Source: Myxococcales bacterium (GTDB taxonomy: Bacteria; Myxococcota_C; UBA6777). From it: a stretch of 64,000 nucleotides of DNA. The position numbers and the translations under genes are program-made. The stretch's first letter is position 1. Each line of letters opens with the position of its first letter. Shown piece by piece: positions 40,191 through 49,964 of the stretch. The stretch lies in NCBI GenBank assembly GCA_020632975.1, contig JACKEL010000002.1, forward strand, positions 310,001 to 374,000. The letters run 5' to 3'. A model generated the notes under the pieces. It did not search any database and was not told where the DNA came from. It worked only from the letters and a program-made list of their open reading frames with translations.

Positions 40191-43091
40191 ATGCCCCGTA
40201 ACAACATCACGCACAAACACCTCTCTCCGCTGCTTTGGTTGTGGCTTTGTCTTGTGCCGTGTTTCCTTGCTGCGTGTGGAACGATCTCGAATGATCGTTT
40301 CTTCGAAGGCCAAGGGAGCGTGAGTGGTGTCCTGACCCTACCAAGCGGAGAGCCCGCAGCCAACGCCACCATCGAGGTGGTCAATCTCCCCCAACTTTCC
40401 ACACAAGCCGACGCCCAAGGTCGCTTTATTCTTCAGCAAGTCCCCGCAGGAAAAAGAGATATCGTCTTTCGTTATGCTGAACAGTTTGGTCTGCGTTTAC
40501 AGATCTGGATCGTTCGTGAGCGCACGCTTTCTCTCGAAAATGCCCAGCAAAGGCTCCTGCCTTCCGCCACCATTGAAGGGACCGTGCAAGCAACCCCTCG
40601 CTTTGGTGGAAAGGGTATCCAAGTCGCTCTCAAAGGTCTCTCTCTTCAAACGCAGTCTTCGGATATCCGAGGAAACTTTCTTCTCAAGGGCGTGCCTCCG
40701 CTTCTTCCGGGTGATGCGGCATCTTGTCACAGCCTTTTGTTGCGTACAGCATCCTTCCAAGACACGAAGTTTGAGGGGATCTGTCCTGCCCCTGGCGAGT
40801 ACATTCGCTTGGATGGGCCTTTGCGTATGCAGCCGAGCCGCATGTGTCCTGAACAAACTTGTTCTCTCTCTGAAGTGTGCGAGTCTGGCTACTGCGTTCC
40901 TGACAATGGGGGAAGCGTGAAACTGATCACAGATACGTGTCAGTTTCCCACGGTGATCCTCGCAGGCTCCCAACAACAAGAGCGTGAACTCCTCCAAAAC
41001 GTCGGTCTTGGGCCTCTTTTGATTGAGTCCGTCACGCTTCAAGATCCCGAAGGAACCTTTCGGGTGGAGTCGCTTGGGACTTTCCCGCGACGTCTTGCCC
41101 CCCAAGAGATCTTGCAAGCCAACCTACGCTTTTCAGCCCCCCAAACCAAACTCCCTTCGTTCGGTCGTTTTCAAGGCACCTTGTGGATTCAAGCACGCCA
41201 CGAAGGGGAAACCAAGCGCTTTGGTATCACGCTCTCTGGGCTCGTTGCGGGCCAAAATGCCCCTCTGTCCGAGTGTTTGCAAAGCAAGGTCAGCGAACCC
41301 ACTTCGCAACCTCCCCAACCTGGCTCTCCTTCGGGGATCTACGATGTCGATCTCACAAACGCTTGTGATCAAGATGTTGTTTTGTCTGAGATCTCGGGGA
41401 CTTCGCCGATTCAGGCTTTGTTGGCTGTCGATCAAAACCAATCGTGGTTGATTCCCTTGCAAAAACTCCCATTGCGTCTCAAGTCTGGCGCGACAGGGCG
41501 CGTTCAGTTTCAATGGATGCCCGGCTATTACGGGAGTTTCCGAGGTGAGGTCCAACTCAAGCTCCAAAAAACCGAGACTGAGGATACGCATGTCGTGAAG
41601 ATCCCGCTCCAAACGGAGATCCGTTCGCCTTATGTGGTGATCTCTCATGAGCCCATCTTGCTAGGCTCGGTTGCTCCCGGCGATATCCGACAAAGCTATC
41701 TTCCGATCACACTCTCTGAGCCCCAAAAGTCCCTTTCTACCGTTCAAGTGGACTTCTTGACGGCATTTGGTGTTCATGCTTCACAGTTTCGGGCTCTGTC
41801 CGTGACGCCACGCTTGGAGCAACAAAGCCACCAACACATCTTGGGCCTTCGCTATTTGGCGCCCGCGATGCAAGGTCGTGATGAGGCTTGGTTGTTGTTG
41901 CGGGGACTTCCTTTCCTTGGTGGTTATCCCTATGCCATCAAAGTCCAAGCCACCGTGACACAGTCCCCTCTTCCTCGTTTTTCGCCTCTCGTTGATGTGG
42001 GCTCGATGCGTGCTTGTACTTCGCCTGATGTCCCCTTGGTGCTTTCCAACCCGACAGAAACACCCATGACGATCAACTTGATCGACATGCCGCAATCATC
42101 GACAAGCGATTTTCTTTTGCGTACAGAAACGCTTCCTTTGACGCTTCAGCCCAACGAACAGCGCGAGGTGGCTTGGGTGCGTTTTACGCCTCCTGCTTTG
42201 GGAAATGTTCAGCCTTTTCGTAGTTTTGCATCCTTGCGTGTTGAAGGCGTGGCTGACAAACAAACCTTTTCTTTGCGGGCTGGTGCGCAAGCTGCTTCGG
42301 GGATTCCACGCAGACAACTTCACCCGCTGCAAAAGATCCCCGACGCCAATATCGTTGTTTATCTCGACCCATCGATCGAGTCCTTTGCCTACCATCTCGA
42401 CCTGAAACAACGGTTGTTAGAGCTTTTCGACATTGTAAAGCGCGAAGGAATTACCTTGCGCTTTTTCCAAGCCAGCCTCCAAGACGCGGCGCTGCCCATT
42501 ATGGATCTTGAGCAGCTTTGGACGATGAACCGAGACGTCGAAGGCAAGGGCTTGATGGCGATCAACAAGACCGTCGAGATCCTGCATCGAAATGATATCC
42601 AAAACCAAGGCGTCGCCCGCCCCACCATCGTGCTTGCGATCTCCACAAAAGATGATGTCTCGCCCTTTTCTGTTCAGCGCTACCTGTTCCAATCAGAAGA
42701 AGACTTGCCTTGGTTGTTTTTCTCCGCTGTCCCTCAAAAAAACTGCTCTAACTTCCAACCCAACGCACGCTATCTCCAAAGCACACAGAGCGGTAGCGGC
42801 CTGGGATTGGACTTGTGTGACTACACAACTTCGCGCGGAAACCTCGGGTTGTTGGGGTGGCTCGCGCAGCTCAAAGCGACGTTGTTTGGGCAGCGCACGC
42901 TCTTTTCCTTCTCCCAAACTCCCGATCCTTCGAGCATCGTCGTCAAACATGGCGAAACACAGCTCTTGCCTAACATCCAATGGAGCTACGATGCGACAGG
43001 ACAGCTTCTCAAACTGAGCAACCCTCTCCCCCAACATCAAGAGTATCGTTCTCTCGAAGTCCTCTACCACACCCCCTGCGCCACGCCCTAA
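40191..43091 (+). CDS. Large multidomain lipoprotein
   Basis: A 966-residue surface or periplasmic lipoprotein. The signal ends LAAC, so Cys29 is the likely lipid site. Residues 40-200 hold two carboxypeptidase-regulatory-like beta modules (GVLTLPSGEPAANATIEVV and a second near 129). A Cys-rich patch with CSLSEVCESGYC lies near 225, typical of myxobacterial surface proteins. From about 245 to 690 are Ig-like segments resembling choice-of-anchor D/ASPM-Hydin modules. The last 260 residues (IPDANIVVYLDPSIESFAY, PTIVLAISTKDDVSPF) resemble a degenerate von Willebrand-like fold without a clear metal site. AAGGAAGAAGG precedes the ATG. It lies 83 nt after the caspase-like gene on the same strand, with its own possible promoter. 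Its function is unknown. Confidence 0.8.
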   Translation: MPRNNITHKHLSPLLWLWLCLVPCFLAACGTISNDRFFEGQGSVSGVLTLPSGEPAANATIEVVNLPQLSTQADAQGRFILQQVPAGKRDIVFRYAEQFGLRLQIWIVRERTLSLENAQQRLLPSATIEGTVQATPRFGGKGIQVALKGLSLQTQSSDIRGNFLLKGVPPLLPGDAASCHSLLLRTASFQDTKFEGICPAPGEYIRLDGPLRMQPSRMCPEQTCSLSEVCESGYCVPDNGGSVKLITDTCQFPTVILAGSQQQERELLQNVGLGPLLIESVTLQDPEGTFRVESLGTFPRRLAPQEILQANLRFSAPQTKLPSFGRFQGTLWIQARHEGETKRFGITLSGLVAGQNAPLSECLQSKVSEPTSQPPQPGSPSGIYDVDLTNACDQDVVLSEISGTSPIQALLAVDQNQSWLIPLQKLPLRLKSGATGRVQFQWMPGYYGSFRGEVQLKLQKTETEDTHVVKIPLQTEIRSPYVVISHEPILLGSVAPGDIRQSYLPITLSEPQKSLSTVQVDFLTAFGVHASQFRALSVTPRLEQQSHQHILGLRYLAPAMQGRDEAWLLLRGLPFLGGYPYAIKVQATVTQSPLPRFSPLVDVGSMRACTSPDVPLVLSNPTETPMTINLIDMPQSSTSDFLLRTETLPLTLQPNEQREVAWVRFTPPALGNVQPFRSFASLRVEGVADKQTFSLRAGAQAASGIPRRQLHPLQKIPDANIVVYLDPSIESFAYHLDLKQRLLELFDIVKREGITLRFFQASLQDAALPIMDLEQLWTMNRDVEGKGLMAINKTVEILHRNDIQNQGVARPTIVLAISTKDDVSPFSVQRYLFQSEEDLPWLFFSAVPQKNCSNFQPNARYLQSTQSGSGLGLDLCDYTTSRGNLGLLGWLAQLKATLFGQRTLFSFSQTPDPSSIVVKHGETQLLPNIQWSYDATGQLLKLSNPLPQHQEYRSLEVLYHTPCATP

Positions 43092-43325
43092 ACATCACAG
43101 CCCCCTCTTACCAGACAAAGGTTTGCAACAAGGCCGAGCCTTGTGGTAGAGAAGTGAAAGTGCGAGCTTTCCTCTTGCTTTCACTCTGGGTCGTTTGAAA
43201 GCGCATCTTGAGGTCCCAAGACCTCGATGCATCGGCCTTTTGGGGACTTGGGAGGAACGCTTGTTGGTGAGCTTATGGTTGTTCATGTTCTTTCGGTTGC
43301 TTTCAAGCGCAGATGAGGTTGGCGT

Positions 43326-44243
43326 ATGCCCAGACACTTTCGTAAAGTTACGGATCTTAGTATTCCTGCTCTCCACGAACTTTTTGATCTGACTCGCGAA
43401 GTCAAGCGCCATCCCGACCGTTTTGGTCGTGCTTTGGAAGGTCGCACGCTGGCGATGATCTTTGAAAAGCCTTCTTTGCGCACACGTGTCACTTTCCAGA
43501 CAGGTATCTTTCAGATGGGGGGACAAGGGATCTATCTTGGCCCTGCGGATATCCAACTTGGTAAACGTGAAAGTCTTTTTGATATCGCGGCCAACCTTTC
43601 TCGTTGGGTGGATGCGATCATGATCCGTACTTTTGGCCACCATCTTATCGACGGAATGGCCGAACACAGCGACGTTCCCGTGATCAATGGACTGAGCGAC
43701 AAGTTTCATCCCTGCCAAGCTTTGGCAGACTTCTTCACGTTGCAAGAGCACACGGGAAAACTCGCAGGCAAGACCTTGGCTTGGGTGGGTGATGGAAACA
43801 ACGTGCTTCATTCGCTCGCGCTTTGCGGCGCGATGTTGGGGATGCACATTCGTTACGCAACGCCATCGACGCACGTCCCCGATGAGGCGGTGATGAACGA
43901 AGCCCGCGCGATCGCCAAAGAAATGGGTGGAAGTATCCACGGTTGTTTCGAGCCTGCGGAAGCTGTCGCAGGAGCACATGCGGTGTATACGGATGTTTGG
44001 GCGAGCATGGGGCAAGAGTCCGAAGCTGACGAGCGCAAGCAGATCTTTGCAGAATTTCAAGTCAACGCTGCGTTGATGCAAAAAGCCCTTCCGGACGCCT
44101 TTTTTATGCACTGTCTCCCTGCGCACCGCGGAGAAGAAGTGACCGACGAAGTCGTTGATGCGGGCTATTCGATTGTTTTCGATCAAGCGGAAAATCGCTT
44201 GCATGCACAAAAAGCGTTGATGCTTACTTTGATGCGACGTTAA
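43326..44243 (+). CDS. argF: Ornithine carbamoyltransferase
   Basis: Transfers the carbamoyl group from carbamoyl phosphate to ornithine, giving citrulline for arginine synthesis. The 305-residue protein has the carbamoyl-phosphate loop PSLRTR (residues 49-54), RTFGHHLIDGMAEH, the HPCQALADFF segment, the ornithine-side loop and the catalytic FFMHCLPAHRGEEVTDEV near the C-terminus. Length is standard for ArgF/OTC. The START motif reads SLRTR rather than STRTR, a common OTC variant. The upstream 234 nt hold small hairpins (GAGGTC / GACCTC and GTGAAAG / CTTTCAC) that might form an arginine-responsive leader, but no ARG box was recognised. N-acetylornithine transcarbamylase is less likely because of the HPCQ and HCLP sequence context. 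Confidence 0.95.
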   Translation: MPRHFRKVTDLSIPALHELFDLTREVKRHPDRFGRALEGRTLAMIFEKPSLRTRVTFQTGIFQMGGQGIYLGPADIQLGKRESLFDIAANLSRWVDAIMIRTFGHHLIDGMAEHSDVPVINGLSDKFHPCQALADFFTLQEHTGKLAGKTLAWVGDGNNVLHSLALCGAMLGMHIRYATPSTHVPDEAVMNEARAIAKEMGGSIHGCFEPAEAVAGAHAVYTDVWASMGQESEADERKQIFAEFQVNAALMQKALPDAFFMHCLPAHRGEEVTDEVVDAGYSIVFDQAENRLHAQKALMLTLMRR

Positions 44244-44314
44244 TCTTGTGTGTGGAGTCTGCGCGCCTTTCGGTGGCTCCGCGTGTGCCTCGATAGGGCA
44301 GAAAGGCTCCTCTG

Positions 44315-45787
44315 ATGTCGTACTTTTCCGATCTTCCCGAGCTTCAAGGTCCCACCACCCTTTCGATTCGAGATCCCTTACACAAAAGCATCGAACTCTC
44401 TGAAGCTGAGATGGGGATGTTGCGTGATCCCGCGTACCAACGTCTCCGTGGGATCAAGCAGATCGGCTTTGCGGAGATCCCCTACCCTGGGGCTACGCAC
44501 ACACGTTATCTCCACAGCATCGGTGTGGGCGCTGTTGCAACAAGGATGTGGCGGACCTTGCAGCGTTCTCTACAACTCGATCCTGCGGACTCTGCGCAAC
44601 TTTTGCGGATCTTGCGTGCGGCTGCGATGTTGCACGATGTGGGACATGCGCCCCTCAGTCATACCACTGAGTCTGTGATGCCATCCCGCGAAAAGCTCGA
44701 TATGCCCGCATGGTTGGTCGATCCTGATCCCACACGGCAAGCTCACCACGAAGATTACTCGCTAAAGATTATCTTGGATTCGCCCATCACACCGCACCTT
44801 GAGGCGATGGGGGTTGCTCCTACAGCGGTGGCGCAGTTGATTAGCGGCGTGCGTCTCCCTGAAGACCATACGTTTCATCACCAAGGCTTCGATCTTTTCC
44901 CGATGATGCGGCAGATCATCAGTTCTGAGATCGACGCGGATCGTATGGATTACCTGTTGCGCGATGCGTTCTATTGTGGTGTGGCGTATGGGCAGTTTGA
45001 TTTAGACTGGATGTTGCAGCATCTCACCCCGATCTTTCGGGACCAAAAGGCCTATCTCGGGCTGCGTTCGCGGGCGTTGTTTACTTTTGAAGACTTCTTG
45101 CTCTCGCGTTATCACATGTTCTTTTCTGTGTATTACCATCATGGTTCGATCTGCTACCAAGAGATGTTGCAGCGATTTTTTCTCGAAGAACCTGACGCTT
45201 ATCCCCTTCCTTCGGACCTTGAAGCCTACTTGCGAACAGATGATGCCGAACTTCTCACAGCTTTGCGTCGCTCCAAAAACCCGTGGGCGCAGCGGATTAC
45301 ACAGCATCGACCGTATCTCCGCTTGTTTGAGATCTTGCTTCCTCACGAGTCGAGTGCTTCGCAACCTTCTCATGTGAGTTCGCTGTCTTCGCCGCTTCAG
45401 CCTCTTGAAGATGGCCCCTTGCCTCCGCGGATCGTGTCTTCGATGCCCCAAAACCGCATCAATTCGATTCAATTGTACTCCACGCTTCCCGAGATCGACC
45501 CACAGCTTTTGCATGAGAAAGTTGCGGAGGCTCTACAAGATGCCAAGATCCCCATGATGCAGGTGACTTCGCGTTGGGTCTTGTCTCGTTACTTTCGTCA
45601 GCCCAATGACTCGGAGCCCCCGATCTACGTGCTTGATGACTCATTACAAGCGACGTTGCCGATCCAACAATACAGCCATCTTTACCGACGTTACGCGCAA
45701 GCCCAGTCGTTGCGTCGTATCTATTGCCACTCAAAATACTTAGAACGCGCACAAGAGTTGGTCCAAAAACTCGTGCAGTCTCTTTAA
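44315..45787 (+). CDS. HD-domain phosphohydrolase, dGTPase/SAMHD1-like
   Basis: A 490-residue soluble protein of the HD superfamily. It starts with IRDPLHKSIELSEAEMGMLRD, common in this subgroup. Metal ligands are visible: His67 in TRYLHSIG, His107-Asp108 in MLHDVGHAPLSH, and the downstream Asp in SEIDADRMDYLLRDA. The middle (YHMFFSVYYHHGSICYQEMLQR) is the usual helical part; the last 180 residues are less conserved. Relatives hydrolyse dNTPs or other nucleotides, sometimes as antiviral dNTPases, but the substrate cannot be read here. AAAGG precedes the ATG. It lies 71 nt downstream of argF and may share its transcript. No defence-type neighbours are seen. Confidence 0.9.
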   Translation: MSYFSDLPELQGPTTLSIRDPLHKSIELSEAEMGMLRDPAYQRLRGIKQIGFAEIPYPGATHTRYLHSIGVGAVATRMWRTLQRSLQLDPADSAQLLRILRAAAMLHDVGHAPLSHTTESVMPSREKLDMPAWLVDPDPTRQAHHEDYSLKIILDSPITPHLEAMGVAPTAVAQLISGVRLPEDHTFHHQGFDLFPMMRQIISSEIDADRMDYLLRDAFYCGVAYGQFDLDWMLQHLTPIFRDQKAYLGLRSRALFTFEDFLLSRYHMFFSVYYHHGSICYQEMLQRFFLEEPDAYPLPSDLEAYLRTDDAELLTALRRSKNPWAQRITQHRPYLRLFEILLPHESSASQPSHVSSLSSPLQPLEDGPLPPRIVSSMPQNRINSIQLYSTLPEIDPQLLHEKVAEALQDAKIPMMQVTSRWVLSRYFRQPNDSEPPIYVLDDSLQATLPIQQYSHLYRRYAQAQSLRRIYCHSKYLERAQELVQKLVQSL

Positions 45788-45904
45788 AGGTTTTTGTTTG
45801 GTCTTCTTGCCGTGTTCTTGCCTCTAACCTACCTCTTCGCATATCCTCTATAACAAAAAGGATTATGGCCTAGATTTTCGTCGAGGGTAGTGAGGGAGAG
45901 CCGA

Positions 45905-47836
45905 ATGGAACGTGTGATCTGCGCCTATTGCAAGAACGAAGTTCCTCGCGCGGCCGCGTGCGGTCAGTGTGGTGCGCCGTTGATGCAAAGTGCTCGGCTG
46001 TTGGTCGGAGAGATGATCCACTCCTACCGCCTCGAAGAACAACTCGCAGAAGGTGCCACAGGTCGCATCTTTCGGGCGATCCACGTCGCGACAGGTCAAG
46101 AAGTCGCGCTCAAACTTTTGCAACCCGAACTCGCAGCCCAACCCCAAGCCATCCGTCGTTTTCGTCGTGAAGCAGAGGCAGGACTTCGCCTCCAACATCC
46201 CCGTGCTGTCAAGCTTTACGAGTTTGGTATCGCCTCGGGCTTGGGGATCTTTTTGGTGATGGAGTTGATTCGAGGGGTGACTTTGCGCGAACGCCTTGTT
46301 CGTGAAGGTTCTATCACGCCAAAAGCTGCGCTACAGATCGCCTTACAGCTTTGCGATGCGCTCGAAAAAGCCCATGAGATGGGGATTATCCACCGAGATC
46401 TCAAACCTGCCAATGTGATGCTCCAAGATCATCCCTCACAAAAGATCATGGTAAAGGTCTGCGACTTTGGCACTGCGCGCATCGAGATGAAGCATAACGA
46501 GTTCGATACGCAACTTACGATCCCTGGGATGGTTTGCGGAACACCCGGCTATATGGCGCCCGAACAGCTTACCCAGAACCAAGAAGTGGGGCCTTATACA
46601 GATATCTATGCCATCGGTGTTCTTTTGTTCGAGATGTTGACTGGACAGTTACCGTTCTTGGGCGACTCTCCCCAAGAACTCTTGATGAATCCACTCTTCC
46701 ATTCACCCCGTCCTCTCGTCGTCACCGCGCCTTCGCTTGCAAATTATCCACACCATGCACGGATCGAGCAGTTGATCCACAACTGCCTCTCTCGTGATAT
46801 CGGTCAAAGACCCCACTCCATCGGCTTTTTGCGGATGGGACTTTTGTCATCTTTGCCGACTCCCTCTATTGAGTTGAGTCTGCACGCGCTCGAAAGTATG
46901 GATACGCTCGATGATACGGGTCGTTCGCTCAGTTTTGCAGACTACAAAAGCGAAGAAAGCCCGATCCCCGAACCACCTTCCGCTTATCCATGGCACCCGA
47001 TATTGCTCAAGGATGAAGAACTACAAGAGATTCGAAATGCGGTGCAGCAGGCCCCCGTCCAAACATGTCTTCCTGCACAGCCCATCTTCTCCGCCAAAGA
47101 CAGTAGCCAATCTTTCTTTATGGTCAAAGATGGCGAAGTGCGTTTGGTGTATCACGAGGAAGAACGTCTCGTAGAGGTCGATCGTTTGGGGCCTGATGGG
47201 TTTCTCGGGGTTCCTAGTTTCTTTTCCAATGCGCTTTCGTCACTCACGGCTGAGGCAACGCGCCACTCACAGGTGTATCGCGTGGATCAAAAAAAGCTCG
47301 CGCAGTGGGTTCAAGGAAATGCTCATCTCTACGAACTTTTTCGTCGTTTTCATCGCGAGTACATCTTGCAAGAGGCTATCCGCTACTCTCCATTCTTTGC
47401 GACGGTTCCACCCGATGAACGGGCTTCTTTGGTGCAGAAGTTCTCTTTTGTTCCCTATGGACGGGGCAAAGAGATCGTCACACAAGGAGATATCCTTGAC
47501 TGCTTTTACCTCGTAGCTTCGGGACGTGTGGAAGTGTATCGCTTGCCTTCTGGGGGAGGCTCTGCGGATATTATTCGCTATCTGCGGGCTGGACAGTTTA
47601 TTGGGGAGATATCTTTGCTCTACAAAGAGCCCGCAACTGCGTCTGTTCGTGCAGCGAGCAACACCGTTTTGTTGCAGATCTCGCGCAGTGACCTGCTTCA
47701 AGAACTGAAACCCTATCCCAAACTCTTCAACTTTTTGCATCAGATCGCGCAACAACGCATCGACGAAAATCGACGTGCTGATCAACGCGCCAATCTCACT
47801 CTTGTCGAAGAAACACCTTGGTTCTCAGGGATGTAG
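45905..47836 (+). CDS. Ser/Thr protein kinase with two cyclic-nucleotide-binding domains
   Basis: A 643-residue soluble kinase with no clear membrane segment. An N-terminal zinc ribbon has CAYC and CGQC (residues 6-22). The kinase domain (about 39-320) has the glycine loop EGATGRIF, Lys70, HRDLKPAN (Asp165), DFG (187-189) and APEQ. Two cNMP-binding folds follow, at about 385-475 (DSSQSFFMVKDGEVRLVY) and 495-610 (FYLVASGRVEVYRLPSGG, then GEISLLYKEPATASVRA). The second has the phosphate-cassette-like GEISLLYKEPATASV. Such a layout suggests a kinase directly switched by cAMP or cGMP, like an inverted eukaryotic PKA/PKG. I chose the ATG at 45905 because GGGAGAG is six bases upstream, rather than the GTG at 45890. 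Confidence 0.92.
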   Translation: MERVICAYCKNEVPRAAACGQCGAPLMQSARLLVGEMIHSYRLEEQLAEGATGRIFRAIHVATGQEVALKLLQPELAAQPQAIRRFRREAEAGLRLQHPRAVKLYEFGIASGLGIFLVMELIRGVTLRERLVREGSITPKAALQIALQLCDALEKAHEMGIIHRDLKPANVMLQDHPSQKIMVKVCDFGTARIEMKHNEFDTQLTIPGMVCGTPGYMAPEQLTQNQEVGPYTDIYAIGVLLFEMLTGQLPFLGDSPQELLMNPLFHSPRPLVVTAPSLANYPHHARIEQLIHNCLSRDIGQRPHSIGFLRMGLLSSLPTPSIELSLHALESMDTLDDTGRSLSFADYKSEESPIPEPPSAYPWHPILLKDEELQEIRNAVQQAPVQTCLPAQPIFSAKDSSQSFFMVKDGEVRLVYHEEERLVEVDRLGPDGFLGVPSFFSNALSSLTAEATRHSQVYRVDQKKLAQWVQGNAHLYELFRRFHREYILQEAIRYSPFFATVPPDERASLVQKFSFVPYGRGKEIVTQGDILDCFYLVASGRVEVYRLPSGGGSADIIRYLRAGQFIGEISLLYKEPATASVRAASNTVLLQISRSDLLQELKPYPKLFNFLHQIAQQRIDENRRADQRANLTLVEETPWFSGM

Positions 47837-47929
47837 TAGAGACTTTTGCGGAGGTCAGGGGCTTTTCTTTTGGGGATAGAAGTTCGGCGGTTGGGTTGGT
47901 GGGGAGCTTTTTGGGCAGGAAGGTTTGGG

Positions 47930-48127
47930 TCAAGACCTCACCCCCCGTCCCCCTCTCCATCCATACGCAATCTTTCAGATTACACGACAGAGAGGGGGCT
48001 TTGGTATCCCCAACACTTCATCTAGATTTCATTGGAGTGGCTTTCGTCCCCTCTCTGTCGTGTTTGCGTAGCAAACGTATGGACGGAGAGGGGGAAAGTC
48101 CCGCAGGGACTGGGGGTGAGGTCTTGA
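47930..48127. repeat. Nested 198-bp inverted-repeat element
   Basis: Perfect outer arms TCAAGACCTCACCCCC (47930-47945) and GGGGGTGAGGTCTTGA (48112-48127) enclose inner arms CACGACAGAGAGGGG (47983-47997) and CCCCTCTCTGTCGTG (48048-48062). Smaller hairpins lie inside: AATCT / AGATT on the left, GTTTGC / GCAAAC near 48062-48076 and AGTCCC / GGGACT near 48098-48111. There is no coding potential. It lies between a plus-strand kinase and a convergent minus-strand kinase in a 517-nt gap. It is probably an interspersed repeat or MITE; the rest of the gap shows nothing else. Confidence 0.85.
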
Positions 48128-48353
48128 CGATGGGCCTTCGTCCTTACCCGAATGCACCCTCTTTTCCTAATGCGTAACTCTTTTGGGGGCTTAGGGAAAA
48201 GACTTTGTTCTTTGCTGTTGGTTGCGTAAAGCCTACAAGCGGAGCTTGGGCAGTGATTTACGCGGATTGATGGGCATTTGGGGGGAGAGATGTGTGGGTG
48301 TTTGTAAGGAAAAGGCGAGTCTTGCGGGAGAGTTGGGGAAGAAAGAGGAGCGG

Positions 48354-49964
48354 TTATTGTTTGCGGAGGCGGATCATCATCTCGGTCTCACCTTCTCGGG
48401 CTTTGAGATCGCGTCGTTCACTTTTGTAACCATCAAGGCTCACGATCAAGCGATACTGCAATCCACTCACGAGTTTGATCACACGGGTGTCGCCTGTTTG
48501 ATCGATGGCTCGGCCATTTAGAGTCATCCGTGCATTCGAGGGCGTGATGCGAACACGCAGGCTTGCGGGTTCGGGCTGGGGGCTGATCAGCGCCTGGTTG
48601 CCGCCATCATCCGAAAAGAGTGCTGTTCCACCAAGTGCAAAGAAGGCCCCACCACCGCCCAACAGTACCGCGATAAGGACGATCACGATCCAGAGACCTC
48701 CGCGGCTTTTGGGTTGGGAGGGCGGCCCAAAGCCCGTATCTATCCCAAACTGTGTGACAGCGCTGTTGATAGCAGGTTTTCCAATGGGCTGGAGGGCGGA
48801 CTCATCAACGGTTTCGGGTGTATAGGGGGAGATGACATCCGCAGACTCGATGTTCATCGCTGTCTCTTGAAGATCGGTCGTCTCAAAGTCCGTAAGCTTC
48901 GGCGTTTCGATCATCCTTGTGCTCTCTTCGCTGCTTGGGGCAACGACAGGAGCTTTTGGAGCGAAGGCTTGGAGTTGTTCAGCGGTCATCGCGGTGAGAG
49001 CGATCTCTGTGGCGGGCTGTCCGCCCGTTTGGACGGACTCTTGGAACAAGGCGCCCATAAAGTTACCCACCACCGTCATGTCTTCAGAGACGCTTTGGCT
49101 GGCGAGGTAATGTGAGAGATCGTGCACCAAGTGATGGGCTTGGTTGTAGCGCACATTTGGATCGCGATGGACCATGCGTTGCAGGATCTCTTCGATGGAT
49201 GGGTCTGCATCGCTTCTGTATTCTCTGAGTGGCGGAACCACGCAGCCTTGGACAAGTTGGATGGTTTCGATATCAGACTTTCCTTGGAAGAGGCGGCGGT
49301 TGCACAACATCTCCCACAAGGTGATCCCCAAAGCAAAGATATCGCTCGAAGGTGAAGCGGGTGCACCCGTAAGCTGTTCGGGTGCGAGGTAGGAAAACTT
49401 ACCTTTGATGACGCCTGCGGTGGTTTGGTAGAGCTTGTTTGCAGCCTTGGCGATCCCGAAGTCTGTAAGCTTTACGGCACCATGGTACGAGATCAAGATG
49501 TTTTGGGGGGAGACGTCACGGTGGATAATTTGTAGGGGCTGTCCCATGGAGTCGCGAGCGGAGTGAGCGAATGCAAGGGCTTTTGCGACGTCGTTGATAA
49601 TACAAACCGCCGCAGGGATAGGAAAAAAGGAGTTTTTCTCAGCAACGCGCCGAATCACTTGGCCAAGGTGTTTGCCATCCACAAACTCCATGGCGATGTA
49701 GTAATCGTTGTCCACTTGAGCGACATCGTAGATCTGGACGATGTTGGGGTGGTTGAGCGAGCCTGCGATGCGTGCTTCGTCGAGAAACTGCGTGACGAAG
49801 TCTTCATTGGAGGACAAGTGGGAGAGGATGCGTTTGATTGCAACTTCTTTTGTAAAGTTGTTGGGTCCCGAGGTTTGGGCTCGAAAGATCTCTGCCATCC
49901 CACCTTGCCCGATCTTTTCGAGCAAGGTGTACGGGCCAAACTGCAGGGGAAACTTCTTGTTCAT
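48354..49964 (-). CDS. Ser/Thr protein kinase with PEGA domain
   Basis: A 536-residue membrane kinase of myxobacterial type. The kinase domain (about 11-280) has the glycine loop IGQGGMAEIF, Lys44, HRDVSPQN (Asp150, with the HRDVSPQN form common in Myxococcota), DFG (168-170) and APEQ. A Thr/Pro-rich juxtamembrane linker (about 300-415), which may hold phosphorylation sites, leads to one membrane segment (about 422-446). The last 75 residues form a PEGA domain (LRVRITPSNARMTLNG, LIVSLDGYKSERRDL), facing the periplasm. AGGAAG precedes the ATG. The gene is 81 nt downstream of a TPR gene on the same strand and could be co-transcribed. Confidence 0.93.
   Translation of the reverse strand: MNKKFPLQFGPYTLLEKIGQGGMAEIFRAQTSGPNNFTKEVAIKRILSHLSSNEDFVTQFLDEARIAGSLNHPNIVQIYDVAQVDNDYYIAMEFVDGKHLGQVIRRVAEKNSFFPIPAAVCIINDVAKALAFAHSARDSMGQPLQIIHRDVSPQNILISYHGAVKLTDFGIAKAANKLYQTTAGVIKGKFSYLAPEQLTGAPASPSSDIFALGITLWEMLCNRRLFQGKSDIETIQLVQGCVVPPLREYRSDADPSIEEILQRMVHRDPNVRYNQAHHLVHDLSHYLASQSVSEDMTVVGNFMGALFQESVQTGGQPATEIALTAMTAEQLQAFAPKAPVVAPSSEESTRMIETPKLTDFETTDLQETAMNIESADVISPYTPETVDESALQPIGKPAINSAVTQFGIDTGFGPPSQPKSRGGLWIVIVLIAVLLGGGGAFFALGGTALFSDDGGNQALISPQPEPASLRVRITPSNARMTLNGRAIDQTGDTRVIKLVSGLQYRLIVSLDGYKSERRDLKAREGETEMMIRLRKQ

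Noticed and set aside
43095..44210. Antisense frame over argF
   Set aside because: Shadow of a clearly identified argF.
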